From the NCBI GenBank assembly GCA_026027325.1, contig JAMSLZ010000008.1:868001-932000 (forward strand): a stretch of 64,000 bases of DNA, written 5' to 3'. The translations under genes were made by a program, and so were the position numbers. The notes beneath the pieces are model-generated. The model had not been told where the DNA came from. It saw only the letters and a program-made list of their open reading frames with translations, and made no database searches. This document shows, one piece after another, positions 1 through 11,959 of this stretch. The stretch is from Actinomucor elegans. Lineage: Eukaryota > Mucoromycota > Mucoromycetes > Mucorales > Mucoraceae. Position 1 is the stretch's first letter, and each line of letters begins with the position of its first letter.

Positions 1-283
1 CGCAAACAAACAACAGGTTCTACTAAATCAATCCAAACTGATTTACGAAACATCTACTGAAGAAGAGAAAAAAATAAAATAAAATAAAGCAAGGTAATTT
101 ATACGCGTATGGCTTTAAGAGTACTAGTAGGTATAGTATTATAGTTATTATTAAGGGCCATGAATTGACTGGATTGGCACTGATAAACTCCGTTTTGGAC
201 CCGAGTGAGACTATAAAAGAAAATATGGATCCAATTTTCTCTTTCTTCTCTTTTTTTTTTTCACTTGCAAAAAAAAAAAAAAA

Positions 284-2056
284 ATGCTTCACCTTGTAAA
301 CCAAAGATACGATATAGTGACACCCGAAAGGTCTGTTCCATCTAGTCCTTCACTTTCACCAGCAGTAGTGACGCATACAATCGCGACCAGTAGTAAACCA
401 CAACGAAGGTCTTGGGATCCTTCTGCAGTAGACTTATCTGAACTTTCTAAACTACTCGCAAGTAATTCCAGTAACAAAAAGACTGCGCGGCCGCGCTCAC
501 AACTGTTTCAATCATCCAAACCACCATCACCTACCCTTTCCACGTCATCTGCAGAGCCCACTTTTTGTACAAATTCCAATGCAGCAGCACCAATCCTTTC
601 ACAACAACAGCCCCGCCCTATTTTATCACACCGACCTGCCAGTACATGCTCCACACCATCACAGTTTGTCTTTAAGAAACCAGAATACGACGAAAGATAC
701 CACCAAACCCATTTCCATCGAAGTAAACACCAACAGCAGCAACAGCAGGATCGCAAAGATCTTTTTTTAGCCTGGTCTGATTTACGCAGATTCTTTGTCA
801 ACATACAACCACAATCAGGTCCTGTGTCACCTTCTTCTCCTACTCATTCAAATCATTCTCAAGAAGAAACGCCTAAACCTGATACATTTGCTAATCAATT
901 CCGACAAGATATAGGTGGAAGATATGGTACTTGGGGTAAGTTTCTAATGTTATAAACACTATCTGTAATATTAAAAGCTCTGATTAGGCAGGTATATTGG
1001 AAAAGGAGCTGGTGGCTCAGTCAGATTGATTAGACGTTCTTCTGACCAAAAGACGTTTGCGGTCAAACAATTCCGGAAGCGTTTACCTCATGAAACTGAA
1101 AAAGACTATATTAAAAAGGTGACAGCCGAGTTCTGTATTGGTTCTACGCTGCATCATCCCAATATCATTGAAACGCTTGATATTATCCAAGAAGGCTCTA
1201 GCTTCTTTGAGATCATGGAATATGCTCCCAATGACCTTTTCAATGTAGTAATGAGTGGCATGATGTCTCGTGAAGAAATTGCTTGCTGTTGGCGCCAATT
1301 ATTGAATGGTGTAGAGTACTTGCAATCGATGGGCATTGCTCATCGTGATATCAAGTTGGATAACTTGGTATTAGACCATTTGGGCATCTTGAAAATCATT
1401 GACTTTGGCTGTTCTACTGTGTATAAATACCCTTTTGAAAACAATATTACCCAAACCAAAGGTAAGAAAGCTAAAGCTAGCTAACTCGTGAAACTCTTTT
1501 AACCCTTGTTGATATTGTAGGGATCTTTGGATCTGATCCTTATATTGCACCAGAACAATATACTCAACCTACATATGACCCGCGTCTTTCAGATATCTGG
1601 TCTTGCGGCATCGTGTTTATATGTATGACTATTCGTAGATTCCCTTGGAGAATCCCTCGCTCAACAGACCCATCTTTCCGAGCCTTTGCTACCAACCAAC
1701 ATCAGCAACAATTTAGACTCCTCAAGTTGTTACCACGTGAAGCAAGGCCTGTGATGGCTGGTATCTTGGATATCGACCCCAATAGACGGTCTAATCTTGC
1801 AACTGTATTAGCAGATAAATGGGTACAACAGATTGATGTATGTCAAGTTCATGAACCTGGAAAAAGACACGTTCATCACGTCTTGAGTGCTCCGGCTTCC
1901 AGCGGTGGGCGGGATAATCTAGTGGTTGTTACACCTGAGCCTCCAGGCGTCATTGCAGAAAAAGAAAAAAGAAAACGATTAAGTAGACCCAGCTCACCTT
2001 CTATACCACCCAAGACACCCGCTGCAACTGCCGTAGATAAGAATTCTTCAACTTAA
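284..2056 (+). CDS. Hal4/Sat4 (Npr1/Hrk1)-type serine/threonine protein kinase
   Basis: Three exons, 284-935, 988-1461 and 1521-2056, join into a 553-residue protein. Residues 1 to about 215 are Ser/Pro/Gln-rich and look disordered. The kinase domain follows: a glycine loop GKGAGGSV created across intron 1, the VAIK-type lysine in FAVKQF, catalytic [12 protein letters not shown] in IDFGCS, and an APEQY activation-segment end directly after intron 2. The Cys after DFG and the APEQ in place of APE fit the fungal Hal4/Sat4/Npr1/Hrk1 group, which in yeast regulates plasma-membrane transporters and ion balance; that role is known for the family and inferred here. The tail is basic and Pro/Ser-rich. 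An uninterrupted run of about 15 A lies directly before the ATG. The exact orthologue is not resolved. Family call is firm. Confidence 0.88.
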
Positions 2057-2413
2057 ACTATTTATCATGTATATCCTCCCCCTCTCAATAGAGAACAATC
2101 TCTTTTATGGCAATCCTCAGTAATTAAATAAAGCTATTTAACACGCCGCGAATCTAAAGCCCTGGCTCAATAAAATGACCTGATTTTATCGTGTTGGTTA
2201 TAAGATAATAGTATAATGAAAAGAGCGTATCACTAAAAGAGTAAAGAAAGGATACGGTCATAGCATCAAAAGAGATCAAGTACTCGTTGTTTTTCGTATT
2301 CCGTTTATAATCTCGTTCTCGGGCAAAAAAAAAGATAAAAAGCCCCAGGTTCTTTGTTTCATATCGTTTTTCTTTTTCTTTTGTATACATATATATATAT
2401 ATATAAACGTCAA

Positions 2414-2897
2414 ATGGAGAAGTTCAAAGAGGTAAATCGCTAGTCATGTACTACAATAACACAAGCCAACTCATTTGTTTGATTAGAAAATCGCATCACT
2501 TCGTGCTGAAGCAGAAAACGCAACTGCTCGCGCTGATGAACTCGAAGCTCATATCAAGCAATTAGAATCGGAGCATACTTCAAAAGACCATGAGCTCATG
2601 TCTCTTCAAAACCGTGTCAAGGTATTAGAGGAACAATTGGATAATGCTGAAGAGAAGCTCAGACTTAATAGTCAAAAGTAAGTCTATATTATACGGTTAT
2701 GAAAAAAGAGGTTTACTCATAGCTATGTTTTTAGCTATTCGGAAGCTGATATGAAGGCTGAAGAAGCTGAACGTAAAGTAGCCAAGCTTGAGCAGGAGTT
2801 GGTTGAAGCAGAAGAAAAGTATGAGCAACTTGATCAACTGCACAAGACTGCCAAGCAAGAATTGGATGAGTTGGCCCGTCAATTTGATGATTTATAA
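2414..2897 (+). CDS. Short tropomyosin (123 residues)
   Basis: Exons 2414-2431, 2487-2677 and 2735-2897 give 123 residues that are almost wholly heptad coiled coil. The N-terminus MEKFKEKIASLRAEAE and the C-terminus ELDELARQFDDL are typical of fungal tropomyosins (yeast Tpm1/Tpm2, fission yeast Cdc8). These wrap actin filaments in cables and the contractile ring and regulate formin, myosin and cofilin. Fungal tropomyosins are usually 161 residues (199 for yeast Tpm1). This one is 38 residues shorter, with the gap in the middle. Both introns (55 and 57 nt) are too short to hide an exon. The six-residue first exon is common in the family. The stop codon is 33 bp from the end of the convergent Rxt3-type gene. 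Confidence 0.85.
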
Positions 2898-2929
2898 TAA
2901 ATACCCATACAACAATCATTTGTTTATTA

Positions 2930-5485
2930 TTAAAAGTTACTATGCTTCATCATCTGGGACCGTATCTAAGAATAAAAAAAAAAAAAAAGCACGAGTTACA
3001 CACAGAATACATACTACGCTTTTAGGAAACTTACCTGGAACATACGCATCACTCTAGGTGTCTTTTTAATACGCCCCTTTTGAACAGAAGGAGGAGATGT
3101 ACCTTTTTGTCATTACACGCTAGTGGTTTCGTTCCTAAAGCCTGTTTTCTATAGGGTTCATAAGCAAACATGTTGGATTTAAGTGAGCTACGGCCCTTCA
3201 AAGTAGCATCGCCTCTCTAAGAAAAACATATTAGTAAAATAGGCACATGCAAAAAAAAAAAAGTACTCTTAGTACCTTGATCTTTTCCACCTTGTCCACA
3301 AACAGACTCATACCATCATGTTTGCCCCATTCCCTTGATTTTAGCTTATGGCGAATGGAACCAGCATAATGCTGCAATGTGGGTAACACGCGTACTGTAA
3401 CTTTAAGGTCGTGATCTGGTTTCGCATGCTGGTGCACGTACTTTTTACCACATAAGGCCAATCGTTTTGCTGCTTCTATCGATTCACGTTGTTTACCAGC
3501 AACTGCTAATGCAAATGGATCTCCAGGTTCTACTTGAGGTTCGATAAATTGAGGTTGGTATTTACCACAATGGATAGCCACTTGAAACGAATCAAGGTTT
3601 AGTATGTTGAATATATCAATGTTAATCCATAAAAAAAAAAAACCAACTTACTCGCTACAATATCCGAATCATCCGTATAGATATCGGTACCCCACAACGC
3701 ACGTTTCTGAACACGGGTATTTTCAAATGTCAAAAAGCGAGCGGGTACGCGTATCTCCATTAAGCCATTGACGCTATTCTCCAGGTTAGGTAATATTAAA
3801 TGAGGCGAATACAGCTGAAAGCCTAATGTCTTTTCTTCGAGGCCTTCCAAAGCCTTCCAAACAAGATCATTTTTAATGATCAGCTTGGGTTTTGGTTCTT
3901 TAGGCGGCGGCTTACTACCTTCGCTGATACTTTTATTTCGACCCATCAGAATTGCTTGATCCAACATGTTGGAAAACGCGTTGCCTACTACCGTCATAGA
4001 ACTTTTACGACGCTGTTGTCCTGATGACGATGGATGCTGTTGCTGCTGCTGTGTATTGCGTGCTACAGCTACTGCAGCTGCTAATTTTTGTGTATCTTCT
4101 TGACTGAATGAATTACGATGAAATCCACCTGAATGAAGAAAATTACTAATGTTGGCAGTAATGGCAGCTAAATTGCCAATAGCGGTTGCTGTTGCCTGTG
4201 AATTTTGAGGTTGTGATGATTGTTGTGATTGTAACTGAGTCTGTTGGGAAGGCTGTTTAGGTGATGCATTGTTGGGGAGAGGACGAGCAGCAGCAGCATT
4301 GGCTGCAACAGCAGCTAAAGCGTTACCCAAAATCTCTGAGGGAGATACGTCTGTATTGGAACCTTTTCTTTCATTCAATTGACCAATGTTGGGTAAATGA
4401 GGTGAGGATGAGAGCTGTTCAATGACTGAAGCAGAGACATTTGCATTACTCAGACGGCGTAGTGCAGCGCTTATATCGGGTAAATTAGTTAGAGTCATGT
4501 TGGTTGCATTTGCTAATGAAGGACTACTATTGCTGGCTTTTGCTGGTATAGATGTAGATGATACATTTGTATTGGCAATAGTAGTGGTTTGCAATGGATT
4601 GGTCTTTTGTGTTATGGACTGAGATTGAGGAGGAGGAGGAGGAGGAGGGGGAGTTGCAGGTGTGATTCCAAGGCCTTCTGTAGCTAAAGAAGTAGTGGGC
4701 AATGACGCTTTAATTTCAGGTACAGGTGCAGGTGCAGGTGGTACAACAGTTGCAGTAGTGGTAGCAGTACTAGTGGTGGCGGTATATGTAGGATGGACTG
4801 ATATCTCAGGTACAATGGGTTGATGAGATATAGCTGATTTAGCTGCAACTTGGCCTGCTTCTTCTCTGGTTGTTTCTGTAGAAGGAACCGAAGTAAGCGC
4901 AAACAGTAACTGTTCGCTCGTAATTGAAGCATCTTCTGTTCCCGAATTACTCTTTCCTGATTCAATATGCGTATCTTGAGCAGAATTTAGTTATTTTTTT
5001 AAAAAACATTCGATCTAACTTACTTGATAATGCTGTGACTGGTTTTGCCACGTCTGCTGATACAATTTCTGCTTCCATATTACTGGTTTCCTCGTCTGAT
5101 TTAGCTACTATTTATACGTCAAAGCAAAGGTAGTAACATAATAGAAAGAGTTAATACGACTAGTATTAATATAACGTGTATGGTTTCTTACAATGCGCTT
5201 CGTGCTTCTCTGAATTCACTTCTATAGTAAGACAAGATGAGCTCAATATTCTCGACGCGAGTTCTCTTTAGTGGGTTTACCTGGAACAGACGAAACGTTG
5301 CTACTTTGAAGTAATTCCTTAATAGTGTCCTGCTGAGACTTGTCGAGAACTAATGTACTAGGCGTAGTCGATGCCGCTACTTCGACAATTGGTGCCTCAT
5401 CGTTGCGTTTTTGTCTTTTATGCTCCATGTCGACTTGGGGTGATTCTTCAGTCGCACGTTTCAGTCCTTCTTCGTTTTCGTTCAT
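2930..5485 (-). CDS. RXT3: Rxt3-type subunit of the Rpd3L histone deacetylase complex (apparent 1-nt frameshift near the 3' end)
   Basis: Read on the minus strand from the ATG at 5485 through about seven exons, roughly 720 residues. The N-terminal half is low complexity (Thr/Ala/Pro, a proline run near 4645, Gln/Ser runs). The conserved Rxt3 domain lies at about 3870-3300, with NSVNGLMEIRVPARFL, LWGTDIYTDDSDIVA and, across an intron, MAIHCGKYQPQF. Rxt3 belongs to the large Rpd3 deacetylase complex that represses stress and developmental genes. Near the end the frame fails: the conserved-looking tail KTPRVMRMFQ (about 3070-3020) is one frame off the preceding exon, and one extra base in the five-T run at 3104-3108 would restore it. 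Without that, translation stops at about 3056. The last short exon to 2930 is uncertain. Confidence 0.8.
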
Positions 5486-6744
5486 TTACTTTTATTTTAA
5501 CCCAAAGTTGTGGTTGCTTTGTAAGAACTATGCTATGTGTATATAGGGGAAACGGTAGGGTAGATAGTAAAACTGTATTAAAACAGCCTTAAATTGTTTA
5601 CTCATGAAAACCAATAAGCGTGACTGCATAAAAACACGTCCCCAGTTATTCCTTGTACTTTTATGGATTTTTGGTCGACGATTTGATTGGCTGAATACAG
5701 TTTATATAGCACCCTCTTCCGGAGGATGCATTCGAAACTAAAGATGTCTTTTTCTTTAACTTGCCTTCCAAGAACTATCTATTCTTGTTTACTATAGGAG
5801 GCTGTATATATGTTATTTTGTAATTACAAAAATTACCAAGCGAATTGTAAAGGTACGTTTGGTTGTGTAAAAATAGATGACAGGCCCAGTTTATACTTGG
5901 ATGAAAAGTCCAAGACAATATAAATGTGATGGACAGTATAATTCTAATTACACTGTAATAACTATCCACACTGGTGCATGTTTTAACTTTCGTAATGTTG
6001 GTATTCAGATTGAAGATAGGGTGGTAAATCGCAGGAGCACACATAATGGTGACATGATATATAGACTATTCAGTATATTAGTTCTAAGTTATCTAATTGT
6101 GAATTTATGTAAAAATATATAGATCGCATTAATATAATATATATATATATGCTTTCTAAGAACTACACACATGTAGAAAGAGAGATATAATTCTTTAATA
6201 AAAGTTGTGGGAAATTATCCTGCATATTGAATGATATAGAAAAGATGTTAATTTTATTTTACGTATATAAAAATCGATAAAAAAAATATAAATGCGTATG
6301 CTTGTATACTATTAATGGTGTGATCAAAGGCAGCACTTTGGAATAGTTATTCCCATCGTCTAAAAAAGTATCAAAATGTATAATAGTAAATTGGTTGTCG
6401 TTCCTGTTGCTTCCACTTCGACTTCCGATGTGATACATGCTCTCTGAGCCATACTTTATTTTTCCTTTTCTTCCTTATACCTTTCTAGCTAAGCATATAT
6501 ATATGTATATATAATTCTTTTTTTTTTTGGTTTTTTTTGGTTTTTAGGAGGGATAAACTAAGGTGATAATAATAATGTGATACATATATAGATAATTATA
6601 AAATAACCTGATGGGATCAACGAATGATACGTTTATACCATGGGTGGATATGGATCACGTCTCTAATTTTCGTTTCGGCAACATTGGTATTCTGTAAACA
6701 AGAATTGATACACAAAGACAGAATTAATACATTGTGCAAAATTT

Positions 6745-7030
6745 TATGAAATCAGGAATCTATCGGTTCTGGTTTTATTACCGCATCTGATGAGCATTTC
6801 CTGTTTGAAACGCACTACTCCATCTAGTAGAGCTAGTATTTAACTGAAGTATTACGGCTATAGCATATTTTAGTAAATGGCAATAGAAGCCATGCTTTTC
6901 ATATATCATATATAGGGTTAAAAATCCATAGATCTCTTTATTAATCTCGGCTTAAAGCCTCGTTTAATAGGTATTCCGTTCTCAGGATAAGCTGCTGCAT
7001 CTCATAGCAGAGCCTTCATTAAACTACATT
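6745..7030 (+). repeat. Degenerate ~165 bp repeat, island A (two units)
   Basis: Two diverged copies of the window-wide motif. The core resembling GGTTTAATGTCGCATCTGAT starts at about 6771 and 6949, each followed about 30 bp later by a segment resembling CAGAATAAACTGCTGTATCT. Spacing is about 178 bp. Confidence 0.55.
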
Positions 7031-8099
7031 ACAATCTATTTAATATACTTGTCGATAAATAACTGTATCTTGACCTAACTGTTTTTCCCCATTTTTTCGT
7101 TGAAAACAATATCCAAAACTGGACTGTTCAAATTTTTTTTTTTCAAAATATTCTTTAGCAAAACTTCCATGATGTCGTTTTGCTTCACAAAAGAAATTAC
7201 AGAAAAAATCGACAGGTTCCTGATGTGATGAAGTATAATTTCAGAAGAATAAAAAAAAAGATACTATAGCACGTTTTTAACTCTTATTGTTTTTTGTTCA
7301 GTGATTCTAATTACGTTTCTTGTTGTGTCTGTGCAAGCATTGCCCAAGAACGTCAATACGTAAAGACAAAAAAAAAAGTCTAGCATAAATAAAAGGATAA
7401 ATACGTCAATTGTAATACTATTGTTTTAACCAATTGTATTTTTACTACATATAACGATGGACAATATATATACATGGGTTAACGAAGGAATAAAAAATGA
7501 GGCTTGCTATAATCCTTTACTATAAATTAAGAAAAAGAAAATGTCATGATAAAAGTTCCTTTTTATGTCCATCAATTTGCTTGATGTAATCAAATGTATC
7601 CTTAATTCATACTTGTTAGTGATGCTATTATATCACTTTATAACCTACTTTCGAGTCATGTTAATATAATAGTCAATGCCTGGTAATGATGTTGATTGGC
7701 TTAATTAACAAGGTAGCATTAATATATGACATATAGTGGTATAAGATTAGAAGATACTTTTTAAATTATAGTATGTAACCATATTATTACATAACACAAA
7801 GTAGACAAAGGTTGATATATATAATATTATAGGAGAAAATATGGCACTTGTATTTGAAAATGTCCACCCCTAAATTAAATTCACTTCTGCATAACAGCAC
7901 CCTACAATTTTTACTTTGGAAGCAGTATAGGCGTTGTATATGTTTCATTGGGTCTGCTCAAAGCTAGTTCAAAGAATGCAAGTATTCTCTCAAACGTATA
8001 ATATTCATGACTTATAAATTGTGTCTTTAAAACTCAGAAAAATACCAGATATGTGAAAATATGATTCTAAGGAGATGTCTGGGCTGTCTTTTTTCTCCC

Positions 8100-8650
8100 C
8101 TGATCTCTAGATCATTCGAGAGATCTTGGTTAAATAACAAATCTAATTAGTAAGGCATTTCAGAATAAACTATAAAGTTTATTAGAGCAAGTATCTAACC
8201 AAGAGCTATACTATTCGTGAATGACCAGTATTAAATAGGATGCTTTTATTTATACATATACAGATCAATAGATCTCTCAACCGATCCTGGTCAAATGTCG
8301 TATCTGACAGGTGATCCATGTTCAGAATAAATTATTGTATCAAGTAGAACCTATACTTCGTTCAAATACAATGAATGGGTTATATAGCTATTCATAGATA
8401 ATCAAACTATATGCATTTCACATAAAATAACTTGCAGTTATTTCTTGACCTTCCAGTCAATCTCTGATAAATGTCACATCTGCTTGGTAAGTTATGATCG
8501 GAATAAACTGCAACGACTTTTTAAAACTTTTAATTTGTAATATAATGTAAATGTTATAGTTTCCATAAGCAATACCGAATCCAGAATCACATTCTGTTAG
8601 TAATATTTGTCCATAATGAACTATTACATATATATTGAAAAGATACACTT
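8100..8650 (+). repeat. Degenerate ~165 bp repeat, island B (three units)
   Basis: Three units. The second half of the motif, CAGAATAAAC-like, begins at 8161, 8323 and 8499, spacing 162 and 176 bp. The middle unit (about 8262-8350) is the best preserved and reads AGATCTCTCAACCGATCCTG before the GTCAAATGTCGTATCTGAC core. Confidence 0.65.
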
Positions 8651-8870
8651 TCTTGTTTGACAGGAATCAGTTGCTGAGGAATGCATGAATTTGATCTGTG
8701 CTTTGAAATTATTACTGCGACCAGTTTCTGTGGCTTACACAAAGAAAAATCGTCACACTTTTTTATTCCAATTTCTATCGAAACTTCAAATCATAGCAAC
8801 GAGGAAAAAAAAAAACTTTAAAGCGTTACATTACTTGTCTTGAATCATTCTTTGTGATAAAATCTAGATC

Positions 8871-9984
8871 ATGCAAAACGACGAAGTTATTTGGCAGGTT
8901 ATTAACCAGCAGTTTTGTTCTTACAAAGTCAAGTAAGTCCCTGTAGCTTTAATTCTTTTTCAAGACAAAGCATCTCTAAACATTTCTGTTTCATTAGAAC
9001 TGCCAATGCTACTTTCTGTCGTAATCAATATAATGTTACTGGTCTTTGTAATCGTCAGTCTTGCCCTTTAGCAAACAGTAGATATGCCACTATCAGAGAA
9101 GAGAAAGGTACCTTTTTTTTTGTCGAGTTTTACTTGAAAGATCTCGAATTTGCTAAACTCTTTTTTTTTCTCGGCTAGGTATCGTTTACTTGTATATGAA
9201 GACACCTGAACGTGCACATTCACCTGCCAAGATGTGGGAGAGAAAGAAGCTTTCCAAAAATTATGCGCAAGCTTTAGCACAGGTAAAGCAACTTACGATT
9301 TGATGGCAATGCAAAGACCAAAAAAAAAAAAAAAAGACTAAATGCAACGTTTTGCATAGATTGACAAGGAATTACAGTATTGGCCCAACTTTTTGTCTCA
9401 CAAGTGTAAGCAACGTCTCACCAAGATCACTCAGTACCTCATCCGTATGCGTAAATTGAAGCTCAAAGAAAAGTAAGCAACATACAAGAGTCAGTCTAAG
9501 CTATGGATCAAATTCTGATATCTGTTTTTTATATATAGTGATAGACCACAATTGATTGGTATCAAGAAGAAGTTGGAGAGACGTGAAGCAAACCGTGAGC
9601 GTAAGGCAGAAGCAGCTGCACGAATAGAGAAATCGATTGAAAAGGAATTGATTGATCGATTGAAGAGCAAGGCATATGGTGACGCTCCATTGAACGTGAA
9701 CGAAGAGATTTGGCAAAAGATTCTGGATGAAGAGCTTGAAGATGCTGAAGAAGATGAATCTGATGAAGATGACGAGAATGCTCCTGAAGATGAGGACGAA
9801 GATGAAGATGAGGTAAATACATCATGGTTTAGCTATTGTTGAATATAATTAACTCACTTATTATGCCTGCTAGGATATCGAGTTCGTTTCTGATCTTGAG
9901 GATGAATCTGATATCGAGGACATGGAAGATCAATTCGAGTGGGAAGAAGAGAAGGAAAATGAAAATGTTGCATTGACAAACTAA
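8871..9984 (+). CDS. MAK16: Mak16, 60S ribosome biogenesis factor
   Basis: Six exons (8871-8932, 8998-9107, 9179-9282, 9360-9472, 9539-9812, 9874-9984) give 257 residues. The N-terminus is diagnostic: [15 protein letters not shown], then [27 protein letters not shown], carrying the conserved cysteines of the Mak16 family. A basic middle ([26 protein letters not shown]) is followed by a very acidic C-terminus rich in Asp/Glu. Mak16 acts in the nucleolus with Rpf1 and Nsa1 in early pre-60S particles and 27S/25S rRNA maturation (family knowledge). The length is near the usual ~300 residues. All junctions keep frame with GT-AG boundaries. The gene stands alone between two gene-poor islands. Confidence 0.96.
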
Positions 9985-10734
9985 GCAGCTTCTTGTTTCC
10001 CTTTCATTATAAATATTTCGTATAAATAACACTATCCTTTCGCTAGTTTGCTTCTTTTTGTCCTTTTATTACCCCACACAATCTACTAAACATCATTATA
10101 AAACACCACATACTCTTTCTTTTTCGACTCGTAACCAAAAAAAATCATTTAATAAACCTAGTACTAGACAATATATACACTGTTTTGACCTGTCAAATCT
10201 AGTTTCTTATTGTGCAACCTTGGAACAGCTAAAATGGACAGCGTTAAAGCCTGAAGTATTATATCATCTTTCTTTGGTGCAATATGCTGACTCAATTAAT
10301 ATCATTCAACATAAAATACATTGCGCCTGTTCCTCTCTCTAATGTCTCCACCATATCTATAATATTCTTTTAGTGTCTTTATATGGAATTGTATTCTATT
10401 GTTCCTTTCCTGTTGCTCGACAAATATATTAATTTCATTGGTTTCGGAGACTGAACTAAGCGCCATCCATCATCATGGCACCCTAAAGGGAAATTGATGG
10501 AATCTGATTCAACAACTAAATGATAAAAAACATTTGATTCCTGGTAAAATATATAACCATAAATGTATCCCTTTTTGCTGTTTTATACATAAAGGATCAA
10601 AGTTGAACACCTGCAGAATGGAAAAAAAAAAGTGTAATCAATTTTACATTCTCTAAATTAGCTTTGAGTAGACCTATTAAAATATATACAACGTTTATGC
10701 TGCAGCAATCTTTCTAATACTTTGGTTTTAACGA

Positions 10735-11205
10735 GCAAGAATTGCGGAGATGGTCAATGTTTGGTTTTGTTGATGAGTGCACTGTGAAAGATCCAGTTTC
10801 TCATATTGGTGACAGTAAAAAAAAAAACTGGAAATGGTGATGTCCTGGTTATGATCAAAAGTGTAATCATAAAATTCACACATGATTAGAGAGATAGAGA
10901 AAATTAAAGAGAAAAAAAGAGAAGCAAGAAAGAGCAAATTTTATAGACATGAATCAACTTTTGTCATGTCATAAGAATACAGTGTTTGATTTATTGTTTC
11001 CTATTCGGGTCAAGTATTCTTTGACTTTGATTTATACAACTTGAGGGTACTTGTTCCACATTCTGTCCAGTCTTTCTCATTTGATCATTTACTTGTCCAA
11101 TATTGAAAGCTCCAACTGTTTATCTGTCTCACTGTATTGCTATTGTGGGTTTGATATGTCACAGTATTCTGAGGCAAAGATTCTTGTACAAACCTCAAGA
11201 AGATA
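10735..11205. repeat. Dispersed ~400 bp element, copy 1
   Basis: Aligns by eye, same orientation and with a few indels, to 60990-61437. It shares an identical 29-nt stretch (10922-10950 equals 61192-61220) and long similar segments: the TGTTTGGT/CAGTTTCTCATATTGGT part, the GATTAGAGAG part and the CTTGTCCAAT part. On the minus strand it encodes a peptide similar to that of copy 2 (EFYDYTFDHNQD against EFSNYTFDQNLD), but the hydrophobic start is out of frame with its ATG here because of an indel in a T run. Confidence 0.7.
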
Positions 11206-11272
11206 TAGTTTTTACAATCATTCACCAATGAGAAAAGGCGCCAACCAATTCCGGCAGTATAATTCGTATATA

Positions 11273-11312
<40 letters not shown>

Positions 11313-11509
11313 TTCTTAAAAAACACGTCAGCTAGAAGAAGATGAAAGCCATCTAAAAGAATATATTGATTTTTTTTAATGCTACTAAATGGCATCTGTA
11401 GCTTTCAAACCCATAAAACAATAGTTTTGGTTTTATGGTATTGAATTTCGAATCCAAGCTTTTTTTTCACTATTTTTTAATGACCGCAGTTTAGGAAGGT
11501 AAAGTGGCT

Positions 11510-11590
11510 CATTTTCACTTGTCAAATGTCGCATCTATATAATAGCTCATGCTCAGAATGGATTGCTGTATCTAGTAAAATCCAAGATGT
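11510..11590 (+). repeat. Degenerate ~165 bp repeat, single unit
   Basis: CTTGTCAAATGTCGCATCTA, then GCTCATGCTCAGAATGGATT and GCTGTATCTAGTAAAATCC match the two halves of the repeat motif seen in the other islands. I see no neighbouring unit one period away. Confidence 0.5.
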
Positions 11591-11694
11591 ACTTGGTATC
11601 TTTGGCTATATTAAGCGATTTATATATATTCATTAAGGGGTTCTTTTTGGGCCTTGATGAAACCTGGAAATTCATCGTATAATTGTTTATTTTA

Positions 11695-11830
11695 GGAAGT
11701 GGCGCCCTGAAGCTGGTAATCCTCAAGTAACGCAGAGTCAACCCTATGATCAACAACTATTTTAAGCTCTGTTGGCTCGTGAAACATTAGTGCCTTGGGT
11801 AAAAGGCTATTTCAATGCGAATTGAGGGCA
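11695..11830 (+). pseudogene. Possible coding relic, unidentified
   Basis: One forward frame gives KWRPEAGNPQVTQSQPYDQQ and, after an in-frame TAA, ALLARETLVPWVKGYFNAN followed by TGA. Composition is protein-like and unlike the surrounding AT-rich DNA, and both stretches share a frame. I do not recognise the family. It may be a decayed exon of a lost gene. Confidence 0.3.
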
Positions 11831-11959
11831 GTTGGAAGGAGGCCCAACTAGGAGCTAAACTTGAAAGACAATGGATAGTTATCACCCAACCAAGTACATT
11901 CTGTTCTGTTTCTTTAAAGCTTCTTTAAAGAACAATGTGAAAAGAGGATTTATTCAGTT

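Larger units (their letters stand above)
5486..8870. other. Gene-free AT-rich island
   Basis: No supportable gene in 3.4 kb; open frames here are short and without family features. The first 250 bp should contain the Rxt3 promoter. The island holds two clusters of the degenerate ~165 bp repeat (6745-7030 and 8100-8650), TA microsatellites near 6140 and 6495, and a T/G-rich run near 6520-6545. Confidence 0.6.
9985..11959. other. Gene-free island with dispersed element copy 1 and a possible coding relic
   Basis: Nearly 2 kb without a supportable intact gene. It contains the first copy of the ~400 bp dispersed element (10735-11205), a run of about 30 T at 11280-11309, one unit of the ~165 bp repeat (11510-11590) and a short coding-like relic near 11695-11830. 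An open frame at 10058-10342 has no family features and AT-rich composition, so I do not call it. Confidence 0.55.

Noticed and set aside
5775..6122. Overlapping short frames on both strands
   Set aside because: Composition follows the local AT-rich DNA; no conserved pattern.
10058..10342. 94-codon plus-strand open frame after MAK16
   Set aside because: AT-rich, no family motif, no splice or start context; lies in the MAK16 3' region.
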